NCBI GenBank assembly: GCA_944384265.1
Contig: CALWSR010000013.1
Coordinates: forward strand, 1 to 64,000
Reading direction: 5' to 3'
Origin: an uncultured Clostridia bacterium
GTDB taxonomy: Bacteria > Bacillota > Clostridia > Lachnospirales > Anaerotignaceae
Length of the DNA stretch: 64,000 nucleotides
Shown: positions 27,387 to 36,952 of the stretch, piece after piece
How positions within the stretch are numbered: position 1 is the first letter of the stretch
How the letters are laid out: the number at the start of each line of letters is the position of its first letter
Made by a program: the position numbers and the translations under genes
The notes under the pieces: generated by a model
Database searches by the model: none
Told to the model about the DNA's origin: nothing
What the model saw: the letters and a program-made list of their open reading frames with translations, nothing else

Positions 27387-28580
27387 TTAGGATTCTACCT
27401 CCAAGCCATAGCTTTCACACAGTACCTTCAATCCTTTTTTATAGCCTGCTCCTATGGCGCTGACTTTCCATTTTCCTTTATAGCGATAAAAATCCACTGC
27501 TGTTATGGTGGTTTCCTCATTCAAATCCTCTATGGAAAAAACCATAATATCTTTTTTATTTTTTTTCAGCTTGACAACAGGATTTTTCACATCAGCAAAA
27601 CAAAACGCCTCCTCATAAATGCCATATGCCACAGAAATTCTTTCAATATCATCACAAACCCTTTGCAGCTGTAATGTAACTGTTTTTTCCCGGACAGAAA
27701 CAGCACCGTCCTGAGACACCTGATTGGAAAAAAATATCAAATCCTCTTCTCTTTTTGTTTTGCCGCCTTCATGAAGCAAAAAAACATAGGGGTCTATTTC
27801 CATTGTGTCATAATGGCCCTCCATTTCAATGACAATCTCTATTTCCTCCCCTTCCAATGCTTCTGCTCCTATACGCTGTCCCTTTTTCAGTACCAGCGCA
27901 TCATCCTGCCATGTTATTTTTGGCAGTGTAACATATTTTGTATTGCTTTGAGGCTGTGTCTGTATTTTTTGTTCATATAAAAGTGTGTTGATTTCAGGCA
28001 CAGCCGCTTCATTTTCACAAACCATTCCTGTCACATAGCAGCGTCTTATCAAATCTGTTACAAAAAGGATATCTCCATAAATACAAGTATTTGCATTTAA
28101 TTTTTCAATATCCAGTGTCAGCGTATGCTCCCCTGCCGAAAGCAGCTTTGGTGTAACATGAATGCCATTTAACAAAGAAACCACACTGCATTTTACAGGC
28201 ACCTGTATCTGACAATAAAATTTGCATTCACTTTGGCTGGGCAAATCCTTCAATTCCACCATTTTAGGCAGCCTCCATTGTCCCTCTTGAGACAAAACCC
28301 CTTTTACACTTCCGGAAACCTCCACATTTTGAAATTTTGTATCTTCATAGTCAGAGGACAGGGCAACTGTGTTTTCTCCCAATGCTTCTATGGTTAAATG
28401 CTCTATGGTCACAATATGGGAGGCAACAGTCAGCACAGTGCCATTTTCTGCCCACAGCAGTGTGTGATTTCCCATTACAGTACAGGGACGGCGTATGACA
28501 AAATTCCCTTGGTATTCTCCCGGAGGCAGTTCTACAAAGGGTCCTGTATTTTCATCCAGCAAAGCCTGTATATCCTTCAT
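27387..28580 (-). CDS. TerD-domain protein with a beta-rich N-terminal extension
   Basis: This 397-residue protein is a fusion. Residues about 1-100 look like a short right-handed beta-helix (PGEYQGNFVIRRPCTVMGNH, then repeating short hydrophobic strands as in pectate-lyase-like proteins). Residues about 105-190 form another beta domain, and about 220-397 are a TerD domain ending in DFYRYKGKWKVSAIGAGYKK. The Ca2+ motif GEGDGDDE is missing, being replaced by a different strand around RVCDDIERIS. Metal binding is therefore doubtful. A sensor or scaffold role for the extension is my inference. It lies 14 bp after the kinase gene and 15 bp before yceG. Confidence 0.8.
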   Translation of the reverse strand: MKDIQALLDENTGPFVELPPGEYQGNFVIRRPCTVMGNHTLLWAENGTVLTVASHIVTIEHLTIEALGENTVALSSDYEDTKFQNVEVSGSVKGVLSQEGQWRLPKMVELKDLPSQSECKFYCQIQVPVKCSVVSLLNGIHVTPKLLSAGEHTLTLDIEKLNANTCIYGDILFVTDLIRRCYVTGMVCENEAAVPEINTLLYEQKIQTQPQSNTKYVTLPKITWQDDALVLKKGQRIGAEALEGEEIEIVIEMEGHYDTMEIDPYVFLLHEGGKTKREEDLIFFSNQVSQDGAVSVREKTVTLQLQRVCDDIERISVAYGIYEEAFCFADVKNPVVKLKKNKKDIMVFSIEDLNEETTITAVDFYRYKGKWKVSAIGAGYKKGLKVLCESYGLEVES

Positions 28581-28594
28581 ATATTTCTGCCCTC

Positions 28595-30049
28595 CTATAC
28601 TGCAACATAAAACAGCAGGTCATGCTCTTGACTGCGGGCCTTGAAAAATGTATTGTATTTGATTTCCAAAAAGCCCTGCTGCGGCACAAAATTTCCTGCT
28701 CCGTCATATAAACCCTGTATGCCCTTATTTTGCAAAAACCATTTTCCATTTCTTCTGACAATGATTGCCAGCTCAATGGCCTCTGCCTTTTCATTGCGGG
28801 AAACATTGTCATAAAAATGCCAGTCATACAATATTTTTCCCGAAAAAATATGAATCTCTCTCAAAAATGTCCATTGTCCCTGTTTTTTTGCCACACTGCG
28901 GTATGCTTTAAAATAAGGGGTTTTTTCTATCTCTGCGCCGCAAAAGGGACAACGAGACTGTCCTCTTTTTGACACAAACCATTTTTGTTTGCATTTTGTA
29001 TTGGGACACATCAAAAGCAAATCCAATGTCAAAAAAAGACCTCTTTCCCATTCCATGGCAGCAGGCCGTTTTTCGGGAGCGTGAAGCCCCTCTGCAAATG
29101 CCTTTAAAAACAGCCTCTCCAAATGCTCTCCCATATCCTTTATGGTAAAGGGCATCTCTAAGGGCCTGTTGGAAGCGTCCAAAGGATGCTCTGCAAACAA
29201 CGCTTCTTTTCCCATTTTTAAAAATGCATTTCTGCTTTGAGACTGCTGGTCATATACTTTTTTTCCCTCCAAAGGATGACGGCAAAAAAGATATTCATAA
29301 ATCAACACCGGCAAAGCGTGCAAATCTGTGTATACACTGGGCCCCACTCTTTTTCTTCTTTCAAGGGAAAGGCTTTTTAGCACCTCCGGAGCAATGTAGC
29401 CCCTTGTGCCAATGACCTCTGGAGGGAAAATACCCGGCACCACCAAGGAATCTATATCTATAATGATACAGCTTCCGCTTTTTGGGTCTATCAACACATT
29501 GTTGCAGGACAAATCAGAATGTGCCAGCCCTGCCTGATGCATTCTTCTGACAGACTGTGCCAGCATCAGTGACACCTCCAAAAGCCCTTTCAAATCTCCC
29601 AGCTCCGATTCATTCAAATAGCTTCTGTGCTTTTGGGTGTACCATGTGCTTTTTTTATCCTTTCCATTTAAATTCAATAAATCAGAAGCACTTTTATCAA
29701 AAAAGAAATTTTTGGGATAGGCAGGACAAACAATGCCCAGCTCAGGCTCCATAACAATATCCACAGGCCAGCAAAATCTTTTTTGAAAATATTTTGCCCA
29801 TTTTTCTTCATTTCCCTTTGCACCGCCCTGCTCTTGTGACAATGTGGGGTTATATTTTCCCAATATCGCCTCCAGTCTTTGGAGTAGAAAAGCATTTTGC
29901 TCCATTGCACTATGGTGAAAAAACTGCACCACATAATCCCTCTCCGGCGTAAAATAGGTATGCTTCATAGCCCCTCTGGGCGGGTCAGCACGGTAAAGAA
30001 ATGAAATTTTTTTGCCGCTTTTTGTCATAACAGATTTGATTTCTTCCAT
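28595..30049 (-). CDS. Ser/Thr protein kinase-like protein with C-terminal zinc ribbon
   Basis: This 484-residue protein has a eukaryotic-type kinase core. The catalytic loop is HSDLSCNNVLID, the metal motif is IDID in place of DFG, and the activation segment has GTRGYIAPEVL. A zinc ribbon follows (CPNTKCKQKW then CPFCG, about residues 350-380), then a beta-rich tail. In Ter systems a kinase of this type goes with a TerY vWA protein, often with a PP2C phosphatase, which is absent here. The start at 30049 (MEEIKSVMTK) follows GGGG at 7 nt; the longer frame begins inside the vWA gene. Kinase targets are unknown. Confidence 0.82.
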   Translation of the reverse strand: MEEIKSVMTKSGKKISFLYRADPPRGAMKHTYFTPERDYVVQFFHHSAMEQNAFLLQRLEAILGKYNPTLSQEQGGAKGNEEKWAKYFQKRFCWPVDIVMEPELGIVCPAYPKNFFFDKSASDLLNLNGKDKKSTWYTQKHRSYLNESELGDLKGLLEVSLMLAQSVRRMHQAGLAHSDLSCNNVLIDPKSGSCIIIDIDSLVVPGIFPPEVIGTRGYIAPEVLKSLSLERRKRVGPSVYTDLHALPVLIYEYLFCRHPLEGKKVYDQQSQSRNAFLKMGKEALFAEHPLDASNRPLEMPFTIKDMGEHLERLFLKAFAEGLHAPEKRPAAMEWERGLFLTLDLLLMCPNTKCKQKWFVSKRGQSRCPFCGAEIEKTPYFKAYRSVAKKQGQWTFLREIHIFSGKILYDWHFYDNVSRNEKAEAIELAIIVRRNGKWFLQNKGIQGLYDGAGNFVPQQGFLEIKYNTFFKARSQEHDLLFYVAV

Positions 30050-30068
30050 TTTTCTGCCCCTTTTATGC

Positions 30069-30557
30069 TCATTGCAAAGCCCTTTGAAATTCTCCATAGG
30101 TTAATGTGTTTAATATCAAAATATACTTTGTGATTTTTTCAAATATACAAACATCTGCTTCTGCCCCTGCACCGCAAACAACCCATTTCACATTTTTAAA
30201 AACAGTATATTTTTCAAAAAACGATATATCATTTTCTGTGATGTTTCCGTCTGTAAATAAAAATACAACAATATGCTCTGTTTGTTTTTCTGCTTTTAAG
30301 CATTGTGCCAAAAGCTGACAAGCCTCTTCAAAAAAAGACAGTCCCCCCAATAAAAGCCGGGGCAGTGAAAATTGCTCCAAAGGCACAGAATCCAGACATT
30401 TTCTTGCCACATCTGCATAAACAATCATAGAAAGCTCTGCCTGTATGTGCATTTCCTGCCATTCTGCTATCATCACCTTCATAGACTGTTTCACAGCTTC
30501 CATAGGCTCTCCTATCATAGAAGAAGAAGTATCCAAAAGAAGGTATATTTTTTCCAC
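30069..30557 (-). CDS. TerY-like vWA domain protein, short form
   Basis: This 162-residue von Willebrand factor A domain protein has a metal-ion-dependent adhesion site: LLLDTSSSMIGEP (DxSxS) at the N-terminus and FLFTDGNIT with the later Asp. It is shorter than the TerY proteins I know of (about 210 residues). The start is GTG, 6 nt after AAAGGAG. It is the first gene of the cluster and is followed after 19 bp by the kinase. vWA proteins of this type are thought to dock or present substrates to the kinase partner (family knowledge). Confidence 0.85.
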   Translation of the reverse strand: MEKIYLLLDTSSSMIGEPMEAVKQSMKVMIAEWQEMHIQAELSMIVYADVARKCLDSVPLEQFSLPRLLLGGLSFFEEACQLLAQCLKAEKQTEHIVVFLFTDGNITENDISFFEKYTVFKNVKWVVCGAGAEADVCIFEKITKYILILNTLTYGEFQRALQ

Positions 30558-30687
30558 TGTTTTCTCCTTTTTGATTTACAAAAAATATGATTTCAAAATA
30601 TCCCTTTTAAAAATAGGTTTTTATTACTTTTTTATGGGAATACCAATAGGTTTTCCTATCCATATTTACGAAATGGAATTTGTTTTA

Positions 30688-30716
30688 ATGGTACATGAAA
30701 ATACTGTTTGTGTCAA
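30688..30716 (-). promoter_or_regulatory. Candidate promoter of the Ter cluster
   Basis: Minus strand TTGACA (30711-30716), 17-bp spacer, TACCAT (30688-30693), about 130 nt upstream of the vWA GTG start. The -10 box is weak (4 of 6). Confidence 0.45.
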
Positions 30717-30773
30717 ATAAAAAGCCATAAATTTAAATAAATCTTAGTATTTTGTATTTCTGATTTGATTTGG

Positions 30774-30802
30774 TTTACCAATATTTTTTTATATGGTACA
30801 AT
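30774..30802 (+). promoter_or_regulatory. Candidate promoter of the GNAT-EamA pair
   Basis: TTTACC, 17-bp spacer, TACAAT, about 65 nt before the GNAT start. Divergent from the Ter cluster promoter. Confidence 0.5.
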
Positions 30803-30869
30803 CAAAAAAGACAGATAAAAAAAAGAACCAATTTTTTATCAAATTTTCATCTATAAAGGGAGAAAGCTT

Positions 30870-31379
30870 ATGATTTTTTTTAGACCTTATAAAAAAAGCG
30901 ATGCAAAATATTTGATTTCATGGGTAAAGGATGAAGTCACATTTTCAAACTGGTGCAGCAATCTTTTTCAATATCCTTTGACTCCTCAGCAGCTGGATAT
31001 TTATTATCATTATTATGATACCACTACAAACGGCTTTCCTATCACTGCCGTAGACCAATCCGGCACTCCTGTGGGACATATCCTTATCAAGGATGTTGCC
31101 TATACAAAAAGCGCCTATTTCAGCTTTGTGCTGCTGGACCCCCAAAAGAGAAAGCAAGGCATTGGAAAAGAAATGATTTCTACCGCAATCATGTATGTTT
31201 CACAATTACTGCAATGTCAAAAAATTACATTAAAAGTATTTGAAAACAACCTTTCTGCCAGAAAATGCTATCTCTCTGCGGGCTTTCAAGACATAGCCTA
31301 TGAAAAAGAAGTGTTTGCCTTTCATGAGCAGCTATGGGGCTGTTATACAATGGAATGGAAAAAACATGGGAAAGGATGA
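30870..31379 (+). CDS. GNAT-family N-acetyltransferase
   Basis: This 169-residue acetyltransferase has the typical GNAT layout: FRPYKKSDAKYL at the N-terminus, the acetyl-CoA loop LDPQKRKQGIGKEM (Q/RxxGxG/A), and the motif B helix NNLSARKCYLSAGF. The acceptor substrate cannot be predicted. GGGAG lies 8 nt before the ATG. It is followed after 6 bp by an EamA exporter, so the two may act together in modifying and exporting a small amine (inference only). Confidence 0.87.
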   Translation: MIFFRPYKKSDAKYLISWVKDEVTFSNWCSNLFQYPLTPQQLDIYYHYYDTTTNGFPITAVDQSGTPVGHILIKDVAYTKSAYFSFVLLDPQKRKQGIGKEMISTAIMYVSQLLQCQKITLKVFENNLSARKCYLSAGFQDIAYEKEVFAFHEQLWGCYTMEWKKHGKG

Positions 31380-31385
31380 TAAATT

Positions 31386-32282
31386 ATGGTGTATAAACAC
31401 TATATGAAATATATCATTGCTTTACTGCTTTTTGGCTCCAATGGCATTGTTGCCAGCCGCATTGCTTTAAACAGCTATGAAATTGTATTCATGAGAACAC
31501 TGATAGGAGCATTGTTTTTGGTAATACTTTATTTATTTGACCAAAAACACAAAATGTATTTTTTTAAAAATAAGCTTTCTTTTTTGTTTTTGGTGCTTTC
31601 CGGTGCTGCCATGGGAAGCAGCTGGCTTTTTTTGTATGAAGGATATTATCAAATTGGTGTAAGCATTTCTACATTGGCTTACTACTGTGGTCCAGTGATT
31701 GTGATGGTGCTTTCTCCTTTTATTTTTAAAGAAAATATCACTATGCCCAAAGTCATAGGGTTTTTATTTGTTTTATTGGGCATGATATTTGTAAATGGCA
31801 CCCAAATTTTTGCAGAGGGCATATCCTGGGGATTGGTATGCGGCATTTTTTCTGCTCTTTTTTATGCTCTTATGATGATATGCAGCAAAAAAGCCCATGA
31901 TTTTACCGGATTCAAATTTACCGGATTAGAAAGTACCATTTGTCAGTTGACTGTCAGTACTATTATTGTTGTGATATTTATGTTTCTGCGTCAGCCAGAG
32001 GGGGTTTCCATTCCAAAAGACAGCTTGTTTTTTGTATTTTTTTTAGGCATTGTCAATACAGGCATAGGCTGTTATTTTTATTTTTCTTCCATACCAAAGC
32101 TTTCTGCCCAGTCTGTATCCATATGCAGCTACATAGAGCCATTTTCTGCACTACTTTTTTCTGCCATTTTTTTACAAGAAAAGCTTTCCCCTCTGCAAAT
32201 AATAGGAGCAGCCTTCATATTGTGTGGTGCAGCCTTTGGAGAGCTTTATCAAAATAAAAAAAAGAAAACTGCATTGCCATAA
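31386..32282 (+). CDS. EamA/DMT-family membrane exporter
   Basis: This 298-residue membrane protein has ten predicted helices in two EamA halves (starting ALLLFGSNGIVASRIAL; second half GLVCGIFSALFYALMMICSK). This is typical of drug/metabolite transporter family permeases. Recognisable elements are AYYCGPVIVMVLSPFIFKE and YIEPFSALLFSAIFLQEKLS. A ribosome site AAAGGATG precedes the ATG, which is only 6 bp after the GNAT stop. The substrate is unknown; amino-acid or metabolite efflux is usual for the family. Confidence 0.87.
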   Translation: MVYKHYMKYIIALLLFGSNGIVASRIALNSYEIVFMRTLIGALFLVILYLFDQKHKMYFFKNKLSFLFLVLSGAAMGSSWLFLYEGYYQIGVSISTLAYYCGPVIVMVLSPFIFKENITMPKVIGFLFVLLGMIFVNGTQIFAEGISWGLVCGIFSALFYALMMICSKKAHDFTGFKFTGLESTICQLTVSTIIVVIFMFLRQPEGVSIPKDSLFFVFFLGIVNTGIGCYFYFSSIPKLSAQSVSICSYIEPFSALLFSAIFLQEKLSPLQIIGAAFILCGAAFGELYQNKKKKTALP

Positions 32283-32372
32283 TATTTGTCTGAAAGCATT
32301 TTTTGTCATAGAAAAGCATAGTCTGTTTTTTGCTTTTATAGCCACTGGTATAATAGGTGATTTTTTTGCATA

Positions 32373-32514
32373 TGGACATAGCACTATGTTTCTGGAAAAA
32401 TATGATAGCTATGCTTCTGTTGCTGATACGCCAGTATCAGCCGTCTTTTCTATGGGCATTTTTCACTGATTTACTCTGCCATTTTTCATAAAATGACCTT
32501 TACACCAGAATATA
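32373..32514. repeat. Direct repeat R4, copy 1
   Basis: A 90-bp stretch (32425-32514) is nearly identical to 32754-32843 with one visible change. Shorter upstream similarity (GCACTATGTT) extends it to about 142 bp. It includes a small palindrome GATACGCCAGTATC. No coding sense found. Confidence 0.75.
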
Positions 32515-32692
32515 CCCATTTCGGGGCCTAGAAACCTGCTTCCTTTTTATTCTATTTTTACAGCTGTCAAAGCCTAATTTCATTATAGGGAAAAAAATTT
32601 TTTCTTTTCCTCTCAAGCCAAAAGATTTTTTGATTCATACGTCTTATACCTATTTTTCATTATACCCATCCAGTGAGACATTTTACATACAT

Positions 32693-32843
32693 AGGCATAG
32701 CACTATGTTCTTAGTTTGTAGAAAAATCGCCTGACAGCTGTGTTTTTGTTGCCGATACGCCAGTATCAGCCGTCTTTTCTATGGGCATTTTTCACTGATT
32801 TACTCTGCCATTTTTTATAAAATGACCTTTACACCAGAATATA
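32693..32843. repeat. Direct repeat R4, copy 2
   Basis: Second copy of the R4 repeat, 329 bp downstream in the same orientation. The near identity against a decayed background implies a recent duplication or continued gene conversion. Confidence 0.75.
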
Positions 32844-32898
32844 TCTGTGTATCAACCCATGAAACTGCTGCTGTTGCATAGTACTCCTCTTTTTCTTT

Positions 32899-33175
32899 CA
32901 AATACTCCATAAAAATTGATATGCTGATTTTAATTCCATAAATATAGGTCACATTACTACCATTCCATTTTTTCCACTTGTACCATTTTTTCATATTTTT
33001 TCTTTGTTTTTATCATAAAACACTTTTGAGCGTATTTACAATTCCACTTTATATGCCATAATCTGCATACAGATTTTTCACTATGCTTTTGCAGTTGGTA
33101 TACCCTTAATCGTTTTTACTTTTTTATCAATGACAAAAGACTTTTTTAGGCCACACATATCATATATGGTTTTAC
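32899..33175. repeat. Dispersed repeat R5, long copy 1
   Basis: Shares two blocks with 45477-45740: AAAATTGATATGCTGATTTT at the left, and CATACAGATTTTTCACTATGC (here broken as CATACAGATTTTT plus CACTATGCTTTTGCAG) in the middle. The right end resembles the short copy at 11845-11915. Probably the remains of an unknown insertion element; no intact frame. Confidence 0.5.
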
Positions 33176-33181
33176 CCATAC

Positions 33182-33215
33182 AAAAAAACCTATTTCTTAT
33201 GAAATAGGCTTTTTG
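33182..33215 (-). terminator. Terminator of ilvD
   Basis: ACCTATTTC-TTAT-GAAATAGGC stem with seven T on the minus strand, 9 nt past the ilvD stop. Confidence 0.85.
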
Positions 33216-33223
33216 AATACCAT

Positions 33224-34888
33224 TTATTTCAGTACAGCACCTTCATTGGAGGAACATACCAGCTTTGCATATCGAGCCAGCCAGCCCTCCTTTACATTTG
33301 GCTCCTTTGGTACATACACCTTTCTTCTGTTTTCAAATTCCTCTTGGCTCACATCAGCATTGATTTTTCTATTGGGAATATCAATTTGTATGATATCTCC
33401 TTCCTGCAAAAGGCCAATTTCGCCCCCTGCTGCTGCCTCAGGACACACATGGCCAATGGATGCACCTCTTGATGCACCGCTGAAACGTCCATCCGTAATC
33501 AATGCCACATCCTTATCCAGTCCCATGCCTGCCAATGCTGATGTGGGGCTTAACATTTCTCTCATGCCGGGACCGCCCTTTGGCCCTTCATAGCGTATTA
33601 CAACCACATCTCCTTTATTGATTTTGCCTCCAAAAATGGCCGAGATGGCTTCCTCTTCGCTGTCAAACACTCTGGCAGGTCCTTCATGAACAAGCATTTC
33701 TTCTGCCACAGCAGACTGCTTTACAGCACAGCCATTTTTTGCAATGTTTCCCCAAAGTATGGCAATGCCCCCTGTTTGGCTGTATGGATTTTCAATGGGA
33801 CGTATAATATTTGTATTTTTATTGACAGCACCTGCAATATTTTCTTTGACTGTTTTTCCGGTCACTGTAATTAAGCTGGTATCAATCAAATCCTTTTTGG
33901 CCAGCTCTGCCATAACAGCCTGAATACCGCCGGCTCCGTACAAATCCTGAATATGATGAGGTCCTGCCGGTGCCAAATGGCAAAGGTTGGGCGTTTTTGC
34001 ACTGACCTCATTAAACATATTCAAATCCAAGGGACAGCCCGCCTCATGAGAAATGGCCAGCAAATGCAGTACACTGTTTGTACTGCAGCCCAGTGCCATA
34101 TCCATGGCCAGACCGTTTCGGAATGCTTTTTCTGTCAAAATATCTCTTGGTTTGATATCCTTTTCCACCAGCTCCATAATTTTCATGCCGGCGTGCTTTG
34201 CCAAATGAATGCGGTTGGAATACACCGCAGGAATGGTGCCGTTTCCGGGCAAAGCCATACCGATTGCTTCACTCAGGCAGTTCATGGAATTGGCTGTATA
34301 CATACCTGCACAGGAGCCACAGCCGGGGCAGGTGTTGTTTTCATAATATTTCAGCTCTTCATCATCCATGGCCTTTGCTTTATAGGCCCCCACTGCCTCA
34401 AACATTTTGGAAAGGCTTGTGTGTTCTCCATTGACATCTCCTGCCAGCATAGGCCCTCCGCTGACCACAATGGCAGGAATGTTGATTCTGGCCGCCGCCA
34501 TAATCATACCCGGCACAATTTTGTCACAGTTTGGCACCAGCACCAAGCCATCAAAGCAATGGGCATTTGCCATGGTTTCCACACTGTCTGCAATCAGTTC
34601 ACGGGAAGCCAAGGAATATTTCATGCCTGTATGTCCCATGGCAATACCATCACAGACACCAATGGCAGGCACCATAATGGGCGTGCCTCCTGCCATGGAA
34701 ACCCCTGTTTTGACTGCCGCTGCAATTTTATCCAAATTGATGTGTCCCGGCACAATGTCACTGTAAGCAGATATTACGCCAATCAAAGGACGCTCTATTT
34801 CTTCATCTGTCAGTCCGCAGGCTCTCAATAAAGACCTTTGGGGTGCTTTTTCTGCACCCTTTGTAACATGATAGCTTCTTCTTTCCAT
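33224..34888 (-). CDS. ilvD: Dihydroxy-acid dehydratase
   Basis: This 554-residue protein has standard IlvD length and full-length similarity. The Fe-S cluster cysteines lie in [10 protein letters not shown] and [16 protein letters not shown], and the Mg2+/substrate segment [14 protein letters not shown] is near the C-terminus. It dehydrates the dihydroxy acids made by IlvC to the 2-keto acids for valine and isoleucine; the enzyme is oxygen-sensitive. The start at 34888 ([11 protein letters not shown]) follows AGGAGG at 7 nt; the longer frame to 34921 starts before that site. A strong hairpin at 34971-35001 separates it from the upstream ilvC block, so it may have its own promoter. Confidence 0.96.
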   Translation of the reverse strand: MERRSYHVTKGAEKAPQRSLLRACGLTDEEIERPLIGVISAYSDIVPGHINLDKIAAAVKTGVSMAGGTPIMVPAIGVCDGIAMGHTGMKYSLASRELIADSVETMANAHCFDGLVLVPNCDKIVPGMIMAAARINIPAIVVSGGPMLAGDVNGEHTSLSKMFEAVGAYKAKAMDDEELKYYENNTCPGCGSCAGMYTANSMNCLSEAIGMALPGNGTIPAVYSNRIHLAKHAGMKIMELVEKDIKPRDILTEKAFRNGLAMDMALGCSTNSVLHLLAISHEAGCPLDLNMFNEVSAKTPNLCHLAPAGPHHIQDLYGAGGIQAVMAELAKKDLIDTSLITVTGKTVKENIAGAVNKNTNIIRPIENPYSQTGGIAILWGNIAKNGCAVKQSAVAEEMLVHEGPARVFDSEEEAISAIFGGKINKGDVVVIRYEGPKGGPGMREMLSPTSALAGMGLDKDVALITDGRFSGASRGASIGHVCPEAAAGGEIGLLQEGDIIQIDIPNRKINADVSQEEFENRRKVYVPKEPNVKEGWLARYAKLVCSSNEGAVLK

Positions 34889-34960
34889 ATACAATCCTCC
34901 TAAATGTATTTTAAACCACAAGCTCTTTTGATATGCTTTGATGCCAAAACAGCTTGTCTT

Positions 34961-35001
34961 TTAAAACAAACCAATGACAGAAAGCAGCTTTCTGTCATTG
35001 G
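34961..35001 (-). terminator. Strong terminator between DUF6440 gene and ilvD
   Basis: Perfect 15-bp arms CCAATGACAGAAAGC/GCTTTCTGTCATTGG with a 1-nt centre; on the minus strand TTTGTTTT follows. It probably ends the T-box-controlled ilvB-N-C-DUF6440 message. Confidence 0.75.
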
Positions 35002-35117
35002 CTATGTAATGTTTTAAGCCCTATGGCTTTTTTGTTTTTATCATTTGTTTTGGACATTTCTTTTAGAAAACCAATAACAAAGCACAATATCGTCCATTCA
35101 AATATAGTATCTGCTCA

Positions 35118-35288
35118 TCATAAGCATTTGGGCGTCACAACAGGCTTCCCTTCTTTATCCAGCAATGGGATAAAGCCTCCTGCATTTCCACTTTTATGAA
35201 ATATATAATGCACGCCTGTTTCTGTATCAACCCAAATTTCAATCATATCTATGATACCTTGACTATAAATTTTCTCAAAACGATTCAT
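35118..35288 (-). CDS. DUF6440-family small protein
   Basis: This 56-residue protein matches the small DUF6440 family by pattern: MNRFEKIYSQG at the start, then DTETGVHYIFHKSGNAGGF and PLLDKEGKPVV. Function unknown. The start at 35288 follows GGAGG at 8-nt spacing; the 61-residue reading (from 35303) begins before that site. It is on the same strand as the ilv genes, 102 bp after ilvC and upstream of a strong terminator, so it is probably a passenger of the ilv message. Confidence 0.75.
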   Translation of the reverse strand: MNRFEKIYSQGIIDMIEIWVDTETGVHYIFHKSGNAGGFIPLLDKEGKPVVTPKCL

Positions 35289-35390
35289 GCAGATTTCCTC
35301 CATGACATTGATTTCATACTATTTTTCAAAACAATGCTTTTTTATATCCATAAGCTGTTGTTCTGCAAAAGCATACTGCCAAATGAAGCA

Positions 35391-36410
<1,020 letters not shown>

Positions 36411-36460
36411 TTATATTTTTATATCAACCAGTTTTGATAACCGATTTCTATACCATATGA

Positions 36461-36931
36461 TTATAATGCTGTCACACCTGTGCGGCACATTTCCAAAATT
36501 TTAAATTTGGAAAGAGCCTTTACAAAAGCATCCACATTGCTTGGAATATCTGTCAATTCCACTGTAATGGCATCCTGTTGTATCTCCAAAATTTTGCCGT
36601 CATATGCAAGCACCACACCGCTGATTTCTGCACTGACTGCCGTATCCTCAGCCCCCACCTTCAAAAGGGCCAATTCCTTGCAAACTGTTTCTCTTTCATC
36701 AATTTGTGTTACCTGCTCCACTTCTTCCAATTTTGAAACCTGTTTAAACACCTTTTCTATCAATTCATCATCCGCTTCTACTACAACAGTGATTTTTGTA
36801 ATTTTTGGCTCGTTTGTAGGAGATGCGGATATGGAATCTATGTTATATCCTCTGCGTGCAAACAAGCTGGATATTCTGGCAAGCACACCAAAATTATTTT
36901 GCACCACCAAAGACAATATATGTTTTTTCAT
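36461..36931 (-). CDS. ilvN: Acetolactate synthase small (regulatory) subunit, copy 1
   Basis: This 156-residue protein has the N-terminal ACT domain HILSLVVQNNFGVLARISSLFARRGYNIDSI (effector-binding site for valine or isoleucine feedback) and a C-terminal half with GKILEIQQDAITVELTD. The length is typical of the short IlvN/IlvH form. It starts 21 bp after ilvB copy 1. Its paralogue at 47357 is only distantly similar, so the two synthases are probably regulated differently. Confidence 0.94.
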   Translation of the reverse strand: MKKHILSLVVQNNFGVLARISSLFARRGYNIDSISASPTNEPKITKITVVVEADDELIEKVFKQVSKLEEVEQVTQIDERETVCKELALLKVGAEDTAVSAEISGVVLAYDGKILEIQQDAITVELTDIPSNVDAFVKALSKFKILEMCRTGVTAL

Positions 36932-36952
36932 AGCTTTTACCCTCCAAAAAAA

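Noticed and set aside
14356..30557. Reading the Ter cluster as a phage-defence island
   Set aside because: No nuclease, helicase or restriction gene accompanies it; a stress-response reading fits the gene content better, although phage effects are known for some ter genes.
32373..32843. CRISPR array
   Set aside because: Only two long repeats with a single 239-bp separation, not regular short spacers, and no cas genes.
33953..34831. 292-residue plus-strand frame inside ilvD
   Set aside because: Antisense shadow of a well-conserved gene; Cys/His-rich composition typical of such shadows.
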